This document shows, piece after piece, positions 1 through 10,385 of a stretch of 64,000 bases of DNA (positions within the stretch are counted from its first letter, which is position 1; the number at the start of each line of letters is the position of its first letter). The stretch comes from Pyronema omphalodes (lineage: Eukaryota; Ascomycota; Pezizomycetes; Pezizales; Pyronemataceae), in the NCBI GenBank assembly GCA_024516155.1, contig JAJJXM010000019.1, positions 124,001 through 188,000 of the forward strand. Direction: 5' to 3'. Made by a program: the position numbers and the translations under genes. The notes beneath the pieces are model-generated. The model was given only the letters and a program-made list of their open reading frames with translations. It searched no databases and was not told the origin of the DNA.

Positions 1-933
1 TCTACAGAAGTTTGTTGATTAGTTACCGTACGGATATGAAGGAACTCCTCCCTGAAATAGCAGTCAAGTTGAGCTCCAGTTTCCAGCAGAGTCACCAGGG
101 TATCTTCCTATGGGTTACCGGAACTGTTATCCGCGAATTCAGCAATGAGGATGATATCAAGGATGAGGCCGCTCGTTTGTTGATCCGCAACACTATCTAC
201 CAGTTGATGGAGCAGCAATGTGTCACCATGTTCAGACTTCTCAACAACACTCATCCTAAGGAAATTCCTGACGTTATCGAAGACTTCTTCCGCTTCCTCA
301 CCGATGGAATTATGTTCCACCCTGACAGAATTGTCATGTCTAACCTTCTTGAGACTATTATCGAGGCTTCCCTCGTATCCCTCGACCTCCAGAAGACCGA
401 GCCTCTTCTCGCCGTTCTCCAATTCCTTAGGGATCTCTTCGCCTACGGACGTCCTGCACCCCCCAACTCCACCTACAGGGAGACTCCCATCGAGATTCGT
501 AAGAGAGTCGCGTTGGCAGCAGCGAGCTTGGGAGAGCGCATTACTCAGCGCATTTTGAGCGGACTGATGTACTCCTTCCCCAGTGACTGTGTCACCGACT
601 CTTCTGGTGTCATGTTGGAGCTGGTTCACCTTTGCCCTGCCCAGATGATTCAATGGATCAAGAGCACTTTGGAGCTTTTGCCCGCTGGTTCTATCACCCC
701 CACCGAGGCTCAGAATTTCTTGGGTAATGTTGAGACTGCGGCTGCTGGTGAGGACTGGAACAAGATTCGGTATACCCTCAGGGATTTCACTGCTTGGTAC
801 CGCCGGAAGAACGTAAGTTTTGATATTACTGTGATTTAATAATTGTTGCTAATGAATTTTGCAGGTCACCCCGAGATCCCAGTTGCTCGGAATAGCCGGT
901 ACTGAGCTCCCCCGGTTCCGTTTCGGTGGTTAA
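1..933 (+). CDS. MTR10: Mtr10/transportin-3-type karyopherin, C-terminal part (5' end outside window)
   Basis: This is the C-terminal ~290 residues of an importin-beta family nuclear transport receptor of the Mtr10/TNPO3 class, which imports SR-like mRNA-binding proteins and takes part in tRNA traffic. The reading frame is open from base 3, so the gene starts upstream of the window. Exon 1 runs to 812; an intron of 52 nt (813-864, GTAAGT donor, GCTAAT branch site, GCAG acceptor) is followed by a last exon 865-933 ending in a Gly-Gly stop. The sequence is alpha-helical HEAT-type throughout, with the family-typical stretch around IEDFFRFLTDGI and the terminal segment DFTAWYRRKN joined to VTPRSQLLGI across the splice. 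Identification is by recall of family sequence, not by a search. The next gene starts 650 bp downstream on the same strand. Confidence 0.88.
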
Positions 934-1583
934 ACTATTCCCTTCCACAACGACTGCATATTAATCTAAAGCGAAAAAAAGTTGGAAACGATTGGATAAG
1001 TTTGGGTAATTTCTGTATGCTAGAAATGGGATGGGTCGATAAGCGTGTTGGATGCAATATTTTCGGGATTTTTTTTATTGTTTTCTGTTATTGATTTTCT
1101 CTATTTAAGTTATTTTCTTGTTTGTTTGTTTTTCCTATTTCATTTTTCTTTTACCTTTTCACATGGGTGGACCATCTGCTTTAGATGGGGTTTATGATTG
1201 ATGGTCATGAGGTGGAACTCTGGGACGTAGAAATGATGTCGCAGGACGAGATATTGTTCATTGTTGGATACTTGATACGTGATGGGTGATGGGCAACGGA
1301 GTTGTGAGTAAATACTGTAATCATGGCAGAAGTAATAAATTACGCGCTGTATGATACATAGCAATATACGGATACAAACCCATCACTCGATCTGCTCGCT
1401 CGTCGCGTCGTGACTCGACGGCTTGGCATATAGTCCATCACGTCACCTTAGCAACGTGCCGCGCTAACGCAACTCCATGTTCAATAAACAACCCTCGCGC
1501 CAAATATTCTTGGTTCTTTCGCTTCCGCGTTCGTCCCCTCCTGACATCACCAATTGCGACCACGCGCAACACCCACTTCCGTC
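934..1583. other. intergenic, MTR10-NUR1
   Basis: No coding sequence is supported here. T-rich stretches just after 934 fit a 3' UTR and polyadenylation region; the last ~200 bp are C/T-rich and fit the NUR1 promoter and leader. Confidence 0.6.
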
Positions 1584-3382
1584 ATGCCGCGTATAGTCCG
1601 CCGCCAAACCACCTACCAACGACTCACGTCCCTCCTTAATCCTTTCGATTTCATTCTGCAACTCGCAACCGATTATGAAGCGTTTGACTGGGATAGCGTT
1701 CAGGCGACCTGGGGCACTCCTATTGGAATCCTCTTGAACGTTTTCTGTCTTGTCGCAAGAGGACAGGCAGAGAAATTTCGAAAAGCTGGCTCGGATGATG
1801 TATTCAGACGATCATCTTCATCCCATAGCGGGATTGCAAATGGAATTGCTTACTTTGTATGTGACACCTCACCAGAAATTGGAGATGTTGCGGCTTGCGA
1901 AAGGCTCGATGGAAAGTCGTTTGAACAGGTCGGCTTATTATTTTTTGATCTTGGATTACAGCTTGGTGCGATAAGTTGGGGATTGGCGATTTTTAGTATT
2001 GTAAATGCCGTTTATTGCTTTGGGAGAAAGAAGAGGTATAGGATGTTTGAGCAGAATATCGAGGTTGGCTTACCCCCGCGCAGTGGAGAGAGAAGGATGA
2101 GCTAATGATGAGGATGATATAGGTCGAACCCCAAACTCCTAACGCCCGCCGAGTTCCCGTTGACTCTTCCCCTACCGCTTCGAGCCCTATGCGTATTCTG
2201 TCCTCCATCACCGAGGTCCTCCGCAACGACGCCGCCTCCCGCGCACACCCCGATGAAACCCGCGACGTCTGGGAAATCTCCGTCTGGGACCCTTCACCTC
2301 TCAGTCTTCATCTCTTTGCGCTCTTCTCTCCCGTCCACGTCGCCATCTACTTCCTCTCGCTCCCCCTTGCATCTCCGGTCAGCAGCAGCCTCCATGAAAC
2401 AAACAGCTCCCCTGCCGCAATCTACTTCACCGTAATCCTCACACAATTCCTCCTTTCCCTCCAAATTCTATTCATGAAATCCGCCTTCACCATCCAGTCC
2501 CGAGATCAGAAGGTAATCAACAGCCAAGTCATGCAAGAATACAACCAGAAATACGTTCACCCCCGGTTAAACGTCATCAAGCGAGATGTGGCGGTACAAT
2601 GCGACGGTGTAGTTGGTTCTTTGGGTAGTATTCAGGACCAAGTTCTCGTTTACACACCTCAGTTTAACCGGACGGGATTCAAAACTCACCCAAACCCTCA
2701 CTATGAGGACTTGACTCTTCCTCATGGAACCCCAACCGCAGGTAGCAGGGGATTACAAACACGCAGGTTATCCACTTGGGCGGATGTTTCTGCGAATGAT
2801 CAAGTCCCGTTACAGAAGATTAGACAGCCAGTTTTTGATAGAATCACGAACGGCGCTTCTTCTAGTGGACGGCGATCGTTGGGTACCTCTACGAGCACAG
2901 GAACTTCGACTTATGGCGCTGGAGTTGACGAAAATGGTTTTTCAAGAAGAAATAGACTTCAGGAGCTTGAAAATGGTTACGATTCCATGTCTGCCACCTC
3001 ATCACGTTATGGCAGCATCGAACCTTCTTCTTCTCGCTACGGAAGTGTTGAGCCTTCTGCCTCTTCGAGAATTGGACAGAGTTCCTTGGAACCAACGAGA
3101 CGGCTGGTTAGGGAGGAAATTGTTGATCCTCGCTCTCCGAGAGCGAGTGAGGGTAGTTATGATCCTACAGTGGGGAGAAGACTGTTGGGACATGAAGGAG
3201 CATTTCAACCTCCGCAGAGATTGGGAACCGAGGGGCTGGTGGATTGGTCGAGACAGAATTCTAGGGGACTGAGTCCGTCCAAGGGTACGCCGCTCAAGAG
3301 GGGAAGCACTGTAAGAGGGAGTAGTTATGCCGAGAGTTTAGGTGCGCCTTTGGGGACACCTAGGAGAGGGAGACAGTTTTAA
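1584..3382 (+). CDS. NUR1: Nur1/Mug154-type nuclear rim protein (DUF2418)
   Basis: Predicted inner-nuclear-membrane protein of the Nur1 family, which in yeast works with Heh1/Src1 to tether rDNA and silent chromatin to the nuclear rim. I read three exons: 1584-1856, 1962-2063 and 2123-3382 (544 aa). The start MPRIVRRQTTYQRL is the usual family start. Removing 1857-1961 (GTATGT...TTACAG) joins IAYF to LGAISWGLAIF, restoring the second hydrophobic segment; removing 2064-2122 joins QNIE to VEPQTPNARR, as in homologues. Four hydrophobic segments are visible (about residues 33-48, 94-110, a pair between 175 and 235), followed by the conserved DVWEISVWDP and KYVHPR motifs and a Ser/Arg-rich disordered tail of ~250 residues. 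An open frame runs through the first intron, so an unspliced reading would add foreign residues. Splice sites are inferred from family alignment by memory. Confidence 0.88.
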
Positions 3383-3720
3383 GGGGTAGGATTGTTACCG
3401 AGGGAATGGAGAAGACATGGGGAATTTTTAGGATTCGGCGAGATTGTTTTAGAGAGGGTTTTTATGGCGGATTTATTGAGAGTTTTCAGTATCCTTTATG
3501 TTTCTTTTTGGGCGTTTCGGCGTAGTGTATTAACTTGGCTTACCATGGCGGTTTCATTAATATCAGATGTAAAGCACTGTACTTAGTCATAGCAATATCA
3601 AAATACTTGTACTTTTGCCACTGACCTCCGTTTTTCAACCGCAAACTTTTGTCATTTGTATCCTCACCAAAAATCACTGCGTATCTTGACTGCTACCACC
3701 ATCCCCTTTCCTTACTAAAC
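3383..3720. other. convergent 3' intergenic region
   Basis: Lies between the ends of NUR1 (plus) and the cyclo-ligase gene (minus). Only short non-conserved reading frames; presumably both 3' UTRs and terminators. Confidence 0.55.
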
Positions 3721-4591
3721 CTATACCTCTCTCCTTAAGCACCTCCCATCACCCGTGACCACAACATCCATATACCAGTCACTCAAATCCGTCGGCACCT
3801 CTTCGACCATCTGTTCCTTGAGCGCCAGAGCAACCAAAATCGGCATCTTCCTCTGTCTGACCTCCGAGATTTCCACGCCCGAAGCCTCCTCCTCCTTCGC
3901 CTCCTCCGCCTGTCTCGCCTCATTATACCGAGTCAAAAAGTAATCATAAAACCCCTTCCCATGCCCACACCTCTTGAACTCCTCCGAAAACGCCACTCCC
4001 GGCATAATAATAAGATCCAGTCCTTCTTTCAGACCATCTTTACGCTCCAATCTACCTTCTTCTGGGATGGTGGGTATACCCCAGCTATCTGGTTTGAACC
4101 CTTGGAAATCTGCAAGGGAGGATAGGGAGAGCATATCCATTAACGACGGAGGGCCAGAAGCCGACGCAGCCAGAGAGGCAGAGGAAACAGCAGGGTGAGA
4201 GGGGGGTTGACGGTGAATATAAGGCACGAAAACCTAACGATATTAGTTAATCCATGAACCCCATTCCTCCTACATAATCATTTCTTGAGCTTACCTCCTT
4301 TCCAGCCTCCAAAGAAGCGGTGACTAAAGCGCCTGTAGTAACCTCCCCTTTCGGCATGGAAAGGTAAATGCTTAAGCTGCGTGCATTCTGATATTCCGGT
4401 AGACTTAACACTGTTTTTAGAATCGTGTCGGATTGAGCGCGGATATGTTCTGCGGGGAGGGTTTTTAGGATTCCTTTTACTTTGCTGCGGAGAGCGCGTT
4501 TGGCGGCGTGGAGTGGGGCAACGATGGTCATGGGGGTTATGCTGCGGGGAGTTGAGACGCCGGTTGAGTCCTGGAGGAGATCGGAGGTCAT
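3721..4591 (-). CDS. FAU1: 5-formyltetrahydrofolate cyclo-ligase
   Basis: Converts 5-formyl-THF to 5,10-methenyl-THF with ATP, returning stored folate to one-carbon metabolism; cytosolic or mitochondrial. Two exons on the minus strand: 4591-4295 and 4233-3721, with a 61-nt intron (GTAAGC donor, CGTTAG acceptor), giving 269 aa. The N-terminal part has AAKRALRSKVK and SIYLSMPKGEV; the splice restores EAGKE-VFVPYI. The signature is near the C-terminus: MPGVAFSEEF followed by GHGKGFYDYFL, the nucleotide/folate-binding loop of the family, then DVVVTGDG at the end. The Ala/Ser/Pro-rich insert after VPYIH is common in fungal members. Start choice is uncertain: ATG at 4591 or 4531 are both possible, and the open frame continues to 4714 through a proline run encoded by a 12-G tract, which is unlikely to be translated. 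Confidence 0.9.
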
Positions 4592-5175
4592 GGTGATACC
4601 GCGGTTGTGTGCGTGGGATGGTGAGGTAGATCGCCGGGAGGGGGGGGGGGGTGGGGACCAGGATATTAAGAAACTGGAAACGAACGTAGGCCGCGGAAAA
4701 TATTTCCTGGGCAATTACGAGGAAATTAAATGTGGAGAGTGCGGGATTGTATAATCTATAACGAAAGGTGTTTAATTGTTCTAAAATGTGACAGGCATTG
4801 CTGAAGGTGCCCCACGTCGTGTTCCGCGGGGGTGGTCTGCATGCGCGATTAAGACGCTAAACGCGTGAGACGTCACTTCTGCCTGGTCGCGTCACCGCGC
4901 GTCAACATACGCTATGTACTCCTTCTCGGATTTCTGGGGGTGTCACATGACGAAAATAGTGAGTGAGTGTTGGTGTCTAGGACGTCATGCTAAGCTGAGT
5001 TACTATCACATTGCCCTCCGTGTCACTGTACCGTCGGTGTCGCTATACCAAGTATACCTTCTGATCAACCCTCAAAAATATTCTATGCCGACATACAAGA
5101 TCATAAGTTGGAAAAATCCAGTTGTATCAGATTACAATAACGATGGATGGTTGATTGATTATTGGATGTGACAAA
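4592..5175. other. intergenic, FAU1 5' side / NLR1 3' side
   Basis: Contains a run of about 12 G at 4639-4650 and, around 4860-4910, CG-rich motifs including a GACGTCAC CRE-like site. It should hold the FAU1 promoter (minus) and the 3' UTR of the NLR gene. No gene seen. Confidence 0.5.
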
Positions 5176-8100
5176 TTATTCCGAATCATCGCTCCCAAGT
5201 CCGCCGGATATCCTTCTCGACATTTCTTCGCCCAATCCCTCTTCACAATCCCGCCGTGCGGAAAAAATCTTCTCTTCCATATCTTGGGCATCCTTCAACC
5301 TTCCACCCATCAATTTATGGGTCGCGGCAAGATTTCGCATAGCATCGAGAGTTTCTGGGTGCTCATCTCCAAGCGTACTCCTCCTCACTTGGAAAACCTT
5401 CTCTTGCAACTCTTGCACCTCCTTCAACCTTCCACCGAGCTGCTTGTATGTGATAGCAAGATTCTCCATCGCATCTAACGTATGTGAGTGTTGCTCCCCC
5501 AGCATGCGCCCCCTAACTTCGAAAACCTTCTCTTCCAGCTCCTGCACCTCCTTCAACCTTCCACCTTGATCCTTATACGTGACAGCGAGACTCTGCATAG
5601 CATCTAAGGTTTTTGGGTGCTCCTCCCCAAGCGTTCGCCTCCTCACTTCGAGAACCTTGTCTTCCATCTCTTGCACCTCCTTCAACCTCCCACCCATCTC
5701 TGTATATGTAACCGCAAGATTATACATAGCATCTAAGGTTTTTGGGTGCTCTGCCCCAAGCGTTCGCCTCCTCACTTCGAGAACCTTTTCTTCCAGCTCC
5801 TGCACCTCATTCAACCTGCCACCGAGCTCCGTATATGTGATAGCCAGATTTGCCATAGCATCTAAGGTTTTTGGGTGCTCCTCCCCAAGCGTTCGCCTCC
5901 TCACTTCAAGGACATTTTCTTCCAGCTCTTGCACCTCCTTCAACCTTCCACCGAGCTCCCTATATGTGATGGCAAGACACTCCATCGCATCTAAGGTTTT
6001 TGGGTGCTCATTTCCAAGCGTTCGCCTCCACACTTCGAGAACCTTCTCTTGCAGCTCTTGCACCTCATTCAACCTTCCACCGAGCTTCCTATATGTGATA
6101 GCCAGATTATACATAACATCTAAGGTATCTGGGTGCTCATCTCCAAGCGTACGCCTCCTCACTTCCAGAACGTTCTCCTGCAGCTCTTGGGCCTCTTTCG
6201 GACGTCCAGATAGTAGCAACATGCGCCCGACAGAATGCATAGCCATCAGAGTTTTAGTGCTCTCTTCGCCCAACAAACGAGCATACAGCTTTCGGGCCCG
6301 GTTGTGAAGTTTCAGCGATTCCGAGTACCACCCAAGTGACTGCCAAAGATGCGTACCGGCCTTCATACATAGATCTGCGCTTGCCTCTGAATCTTCTCCT
6401 AAATTATCAAGGACTGATATTACATGAGGCAGATAGACTCGCCAGGCTGTCCAATTTCCGTATCCGGACTCGGGTAATGTATGGGCTAGAACCGTGGACG
6501 CCTCATTCAAAGCGGCATCCTTCTCGCTAGATTGTAGGTAGGTTTGCATGGCGAGATGAACGAGTGAATGGATTTCATAACCTTTGCCGGACCCAAATTC
6601 AACATTTGCGTGCTGTAGAATCGAAAAGTTGACAAGCTTGTCCAGTGCCTCGGATATGAGAAAGTCATCGTCTACGCCATCCAGGTGGATCTGGAAGAGT
6701 AGATCCCGCGGGATTGCCTTCCTGTCAATGCAGGCCATGAATCGAAGAAAAGAGTCCGCCAGCTTTGACTGCTCCTGCAGTTGACGAAAGCTGATAGAGA
6801 AGGTTGTCAGGATGGTCTCCGCATTACCGCCATTATCCCTCCAGATATTGTCATGCGGCTTCGATAGGATGCGTTTGAGCTTGTTCGATTCCTTCTTGTT
6901 CTCGAACATTTTGAGATAATCGGATGTGCTAATCGAGCGATTCAGATCCAAGTATGCCGCTACCTGTGTGATAGCAAGCGGCAGGTACTGCAGCTCCTTC
7001 AGCAGTCGCCCGAGAGAAGTGTTCGTGTCGTCGGATGCGTCCTCCGGCTTTGGATAATGGTGATAAAAAAGCTCCATTGCTTGCTCTGGACTCAGTTCGG
7101 GTTTGAATATGACGTTCTGGTTTGCTAAATGTCGAGCAACTTCCCGGTCTCTGGTCGTCACGATGATTGTGCCTTTGGGACCTCGTGGGACGAATTTGGC
7201 GATTCCGCCGTGTGCGATGGAACCGTTTTCTCTTTCCTTGGATCCTCTTTCCTTGGATTCCGGATTGTTGGAAGCTGTTGGATAAAAATCCAACATATTG
7301 TCGGCATTGTCCAGAACCAGGATCCAATCCCCGCTCTCGGGACTTTCCAGCCATTTTTTGACAATCAATCCGGGATTTTGCGCAGTGTCGTCATGTCCGG
7401 GTATCTTAGCAAGGGATGCCAGCTTCTGGCAATCGGCATCAAATTGTGCGATACTTCCGGCATGAATCCAAAACACCGGCTGTTTGTTTTGGTACTCGTA
7501 GACAAAGCTGAGAACATCTTGTGTTTTCCTGGAGGTTATATTAGTTGCCAGCTGTCAACACAATACTCCGAGTCTCGAAATATACACATACCCTATACCA
7601 CCGAGGCCACATAATGCGAGACGAAGATGGACAGCGTTTCCGGATTGTTTGGATGCGATCTGCTTTCGGTCCTTGAACCAGGACGAGATGTGTGATTTGC
7701 CGATGAAGTTGCCATTCTTGGGAAATGGAACCATGAAATGTGGTTTGTGCGAGGTTATTTCAGCATCAACTGTCGTCATCCTAACTCCATGTTCTGAACA
7801 TTCACCTCATGTTTTAGTAAAAGAAAAATATAGATAGCAGATTCAGAGAGGATATATACCGTTGTTCAGGCCGTCCACCAGATGTTGCATATTACTATTG
7901 TATTGTTGTAATTTGGTGATGAGATTTTTAACCTTTTCGGAATCCAAGCAAGCCCATCTCAGTCTCGAGTACGTACTGATGACACTCGTGAGAGGTGATT
8001 CGAGAGTTTTCATTGTTGCTATCTTGAGATTGTCGTCCAACTGTAGATCGCTCAGACCCAAAACGGTGTTCAAGGCATCGCTCTCGCGCTTGGTATCGTT

Positions 8101-8496
8101 CTGGGATTTCCGCAAGCCTAAGAGTTTGCGAAGCGAGGAACGCTTGCTCGCTTTCTCTACCGACTCGCTGCTAGACGAAATCTGAACGCCATAAAGACTC
8201 TCGAGCTGTTTAAAGTCCAGAAATTGTTGTGCAATCCTGATGAGAGTGCTACAGATCAGACGAAATCGAGCATCATCGGTCTCAATGGTTGGGTTCTGGA
8301 CTCTTTTCGTGATAATTATCGTAAGATCTTTCAACCTTTGCTGCTCGATGGTGAACTGGTATTTGTGAGTCTCGAAATCTCGGTCAGCGCTGCGAGCTGT
8401 ACTGATGAAGTCATATCCTTTCAAGCACGTCTTGATCAGGATATCAAGGACGCCCGGTACGGCGAGACCGAGTCCAGCCGCAGTTACTGGATCCAT
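5176..8496 (-). CDS. HeLo-NB-ARC-TPR NLR-type protein (NLR1, intact copy)
   Basis: Predicted fungal NOD-like receptor of the heterokaryon-incompatibility/programmed-death type. Exons on the minus strand: 8496-7860, 7793-7592, 7528-5176 (introns of 66 and 63 nt), 1063 aa. Residues 1-212 form a HeLo-type domain (start MDPVTAAGLGLAVPG, then FETHKYQFTIEQQRLKDL), known in HET-S/HELLP proteins as a membrane-targeting death domain. NB-ARC follows: P-loop GLGGIGKT at 275-282, with the last Gly codon split by intron 2; Walker B WILVLDN near 348-354; TTRD near 404-407; a GLPL-like YLPLAIT near 461-467. From about residue 685 there are eight kinesin-light-chain-type TPR units of 43 residues (consensus TLGxEHPKTLDAM), then a short acidic tail. 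No frameshift or stop. It sits alone, with no adjacent partner. A broken inverted paralogue lies at 24667-27436. The ligand is unknown. Confidence 0.88.
5290..6220 (-). repeat. 129-nt tandem repeats encoding TPR units
   Basis: The TPR part of NLR1 consists of direct repeats spaced exactly 129 nt apart: the motif taaggtttttgggtgc recurs at about 5604, 5733, 5862 and 5991, with weaker copies on either side. Neighbouring units are nearly identical in DNA, more so than needed to keep the TPR fold, which suggests recent expansion or gene-conversion homogenisation. Confidence 0.85.
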
Positions 8497-9292
8497 CGCA
8501 GGAAATTATCAGTTTTCGCTGCCGAGAAAAAATTACGTGAGAGAGTTTTATATCTGGAACCGAAGATTGAAGATATGCGAAGGAGAGGGCGTATTTTTCG
8601 TTGAGTTGAGGATAGGAGTACTCGAGCACCATCAGGATATCTCCGATGCTGAAGATCTCATGTGTGGGGCTGAGTTTGACAACACACATGCGCACATTAT
8701 CCCAGGGCGGCTCCGCTATAAGAGTGACACTGCAGTTGCGCGAACAAGGATGGATCATCAAAGTATCACGTACGGAAGCTTTCCAATCTGACAATAAGAG
8801 GTTGATGAAATCATATTTTAAAATAGTTCTCGTTGCTAATTCTTGTTCTGGGGTCAAAACCGATACGCGTATCATGCATCGCGCGCCGACGTTTGCCCGT
8901 TTACAGTGTTCCCAAGCTGCATATATCATATGAGGAAATAGTTAAAACATAACTTCATTTTAGCCAGTTAAGATTTATCTTAGCGACCGAAATTGTTCAT
9001 CATTTGAAAAATTTAGTGACAGAAACATGTCGGGAGCATTAGTCCGCTCATCTTGGTTAAAAAATTAACAAAACAAGAAATCAAAAAATTCAACAGTTAA
9101 AAAAATCACATCAAGGAAATAAGAAGTCGCGCTGATCAACATTTCCATCTCCCGAACCTGTAAAACATCTCATGACGTTACAACAATGTCACAGTGTTAC
9201 TACGAACTCCAAACCCTAAGCCCTCAACCCCAACGCCACCTACTACCCATCGCCGACAACTCTCCTCCACAACTCTCCTCCACAACAGCCCT
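8497..9292 (-). repeat. NLR1 upstream region, duplicated with the gene
   Basis: This non-coding block upstream of NLR1 is repeated in inverted orientation at 23872-24666 in front of NLR2, and partly at 22225-22435 plus 23130-23347 in front of the HeLo pseudogene. Shared landmarks are the core tgcatcgcgcgccgacgttt near 8878, a stretch near 9170 ending in catctcatgacgtt, and tandem caactctcctccacaactct at 9258-9278. It presumably carries the NLR promoter. Reading frames inside it (for example on plus at 8405-8791) are not conserved between copies. Confidence 0.75.
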
Positions 9293-10385
9293 TAAGCATT
9301 AAATAATCCACATTTGCCAAACCCCACCCGAACCACCTTTGGCACCGATGCAAGTTTCTCGACACCGAAGCTGGGAATTGAAGACACAAAAGATGAAAGA
9401 AGAAAGGGAGGAAGGTGGGAAATAGGTTAGACGAAGGGATGGATGAATGTGCATTTCTCTGTTTGGATAATGTAAACGAGATTCAGAACGAGATACTGAA
9501 TACAGAACCAGTATGCGTAACAGTGGAACAAGAACCAGAACCAGCCAGATCCGGAACCGGAACCGGAACCAGCACAAGAACAAGAACGCATAAAAGCAGA
9601 ACCAGAAGCAGCAGCAAAACAAATCTAAAATTCCAATTTTAGACTTCCATATCCATAATCGCAATTCACGAGGTTCAGGATATCTTCCGCTATATGGTGA
9701 TACCAAAAGAAGCCCATAACCACTTCACCGCAACTAATATCAACCAACAATAAAAAGCGATAGCAACATCAGGATAATTATCATCACAAGGATGATGATC
9801 CCAATTGCGTAGGAGATATTATGTTTAATCACCAAAAGCGTCTGTTTTTAACTACCAGCATAAGCATAAAGCATATACATATGCACTCTAAGCTCAATCA
9901 GTCATTAATTTATCATACGCCTCAGGACTTAGAACTCAGGATCTCGGTCTTTTTTATTCTTTTTTCTTTGTTTTGTCTAAAAAAGAAATACCACGATTCA
10001 CCCCCGTCAGCGATCAACGTGATATACCAAGCTCGGCAGTTGCAGAGATTTAGTCTTGCATTAGAATTGATAAATGAGAATCCTCTCGTTGAAAGCATTG
10101 TATTGGTGGTCTTCTTCTACTTGTTGACAAAATCTTCAGCTTCACCTGGTCCGCCGCGCCCCGGCCACCGTACTCGTTGCCTCCTACCTCCGGCCGTCTT
10201 CATACGCAGAAAAGGAAAAACGAGGGAAAAAAACAGCAGGGACAAAAACGGAACCTCAAAAAAAGAAATATATAAAATAAGAAAAGAAAAAGATAAAACA
10301 AAAAGGATATCCCAAAAACTCCACGAAAAAAAAAAGAAATAGCCCACAAAAAAGCCCACTAAAGCCCACTACATCGAGATTTTTT
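9293..10385. other. intergenic, low complexity
   Basis: Contains a short GAACCA/GGAACC-rich stretch near 9529-9615 and A-rich tracts near 10200-10345. The open frames are products of base composition. It includes the 3' flank of SMC2 (minus). Confidence 0.55.

Noticed and set aside
108..653. 181-aa minus-strand frame opposite MTR10
   Set aside because: Shadow of a conserved coding exon; no family resemblance.
5162..6307. Plus-strand open frames of 135 and 242 aa with repeated Ser/Cys-rich units
   Set aside because: They are the antisense shadow of the in-frame 129-nt TPR repeats of NLR1; periodicity keeps the opposite strand open.
8405..8929. Overlapping frames on both strands upstream of NLR1
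   Set aside because: The duplicated upstream blocks do not keep these frames, so they are not under coding constraint.
9821..10342. 173-aa Lys-rich plus-strand frame
   Set aside because: It lies in A-rich sequence downstream of SMC2; the Lys-rich end reflects base composition only.
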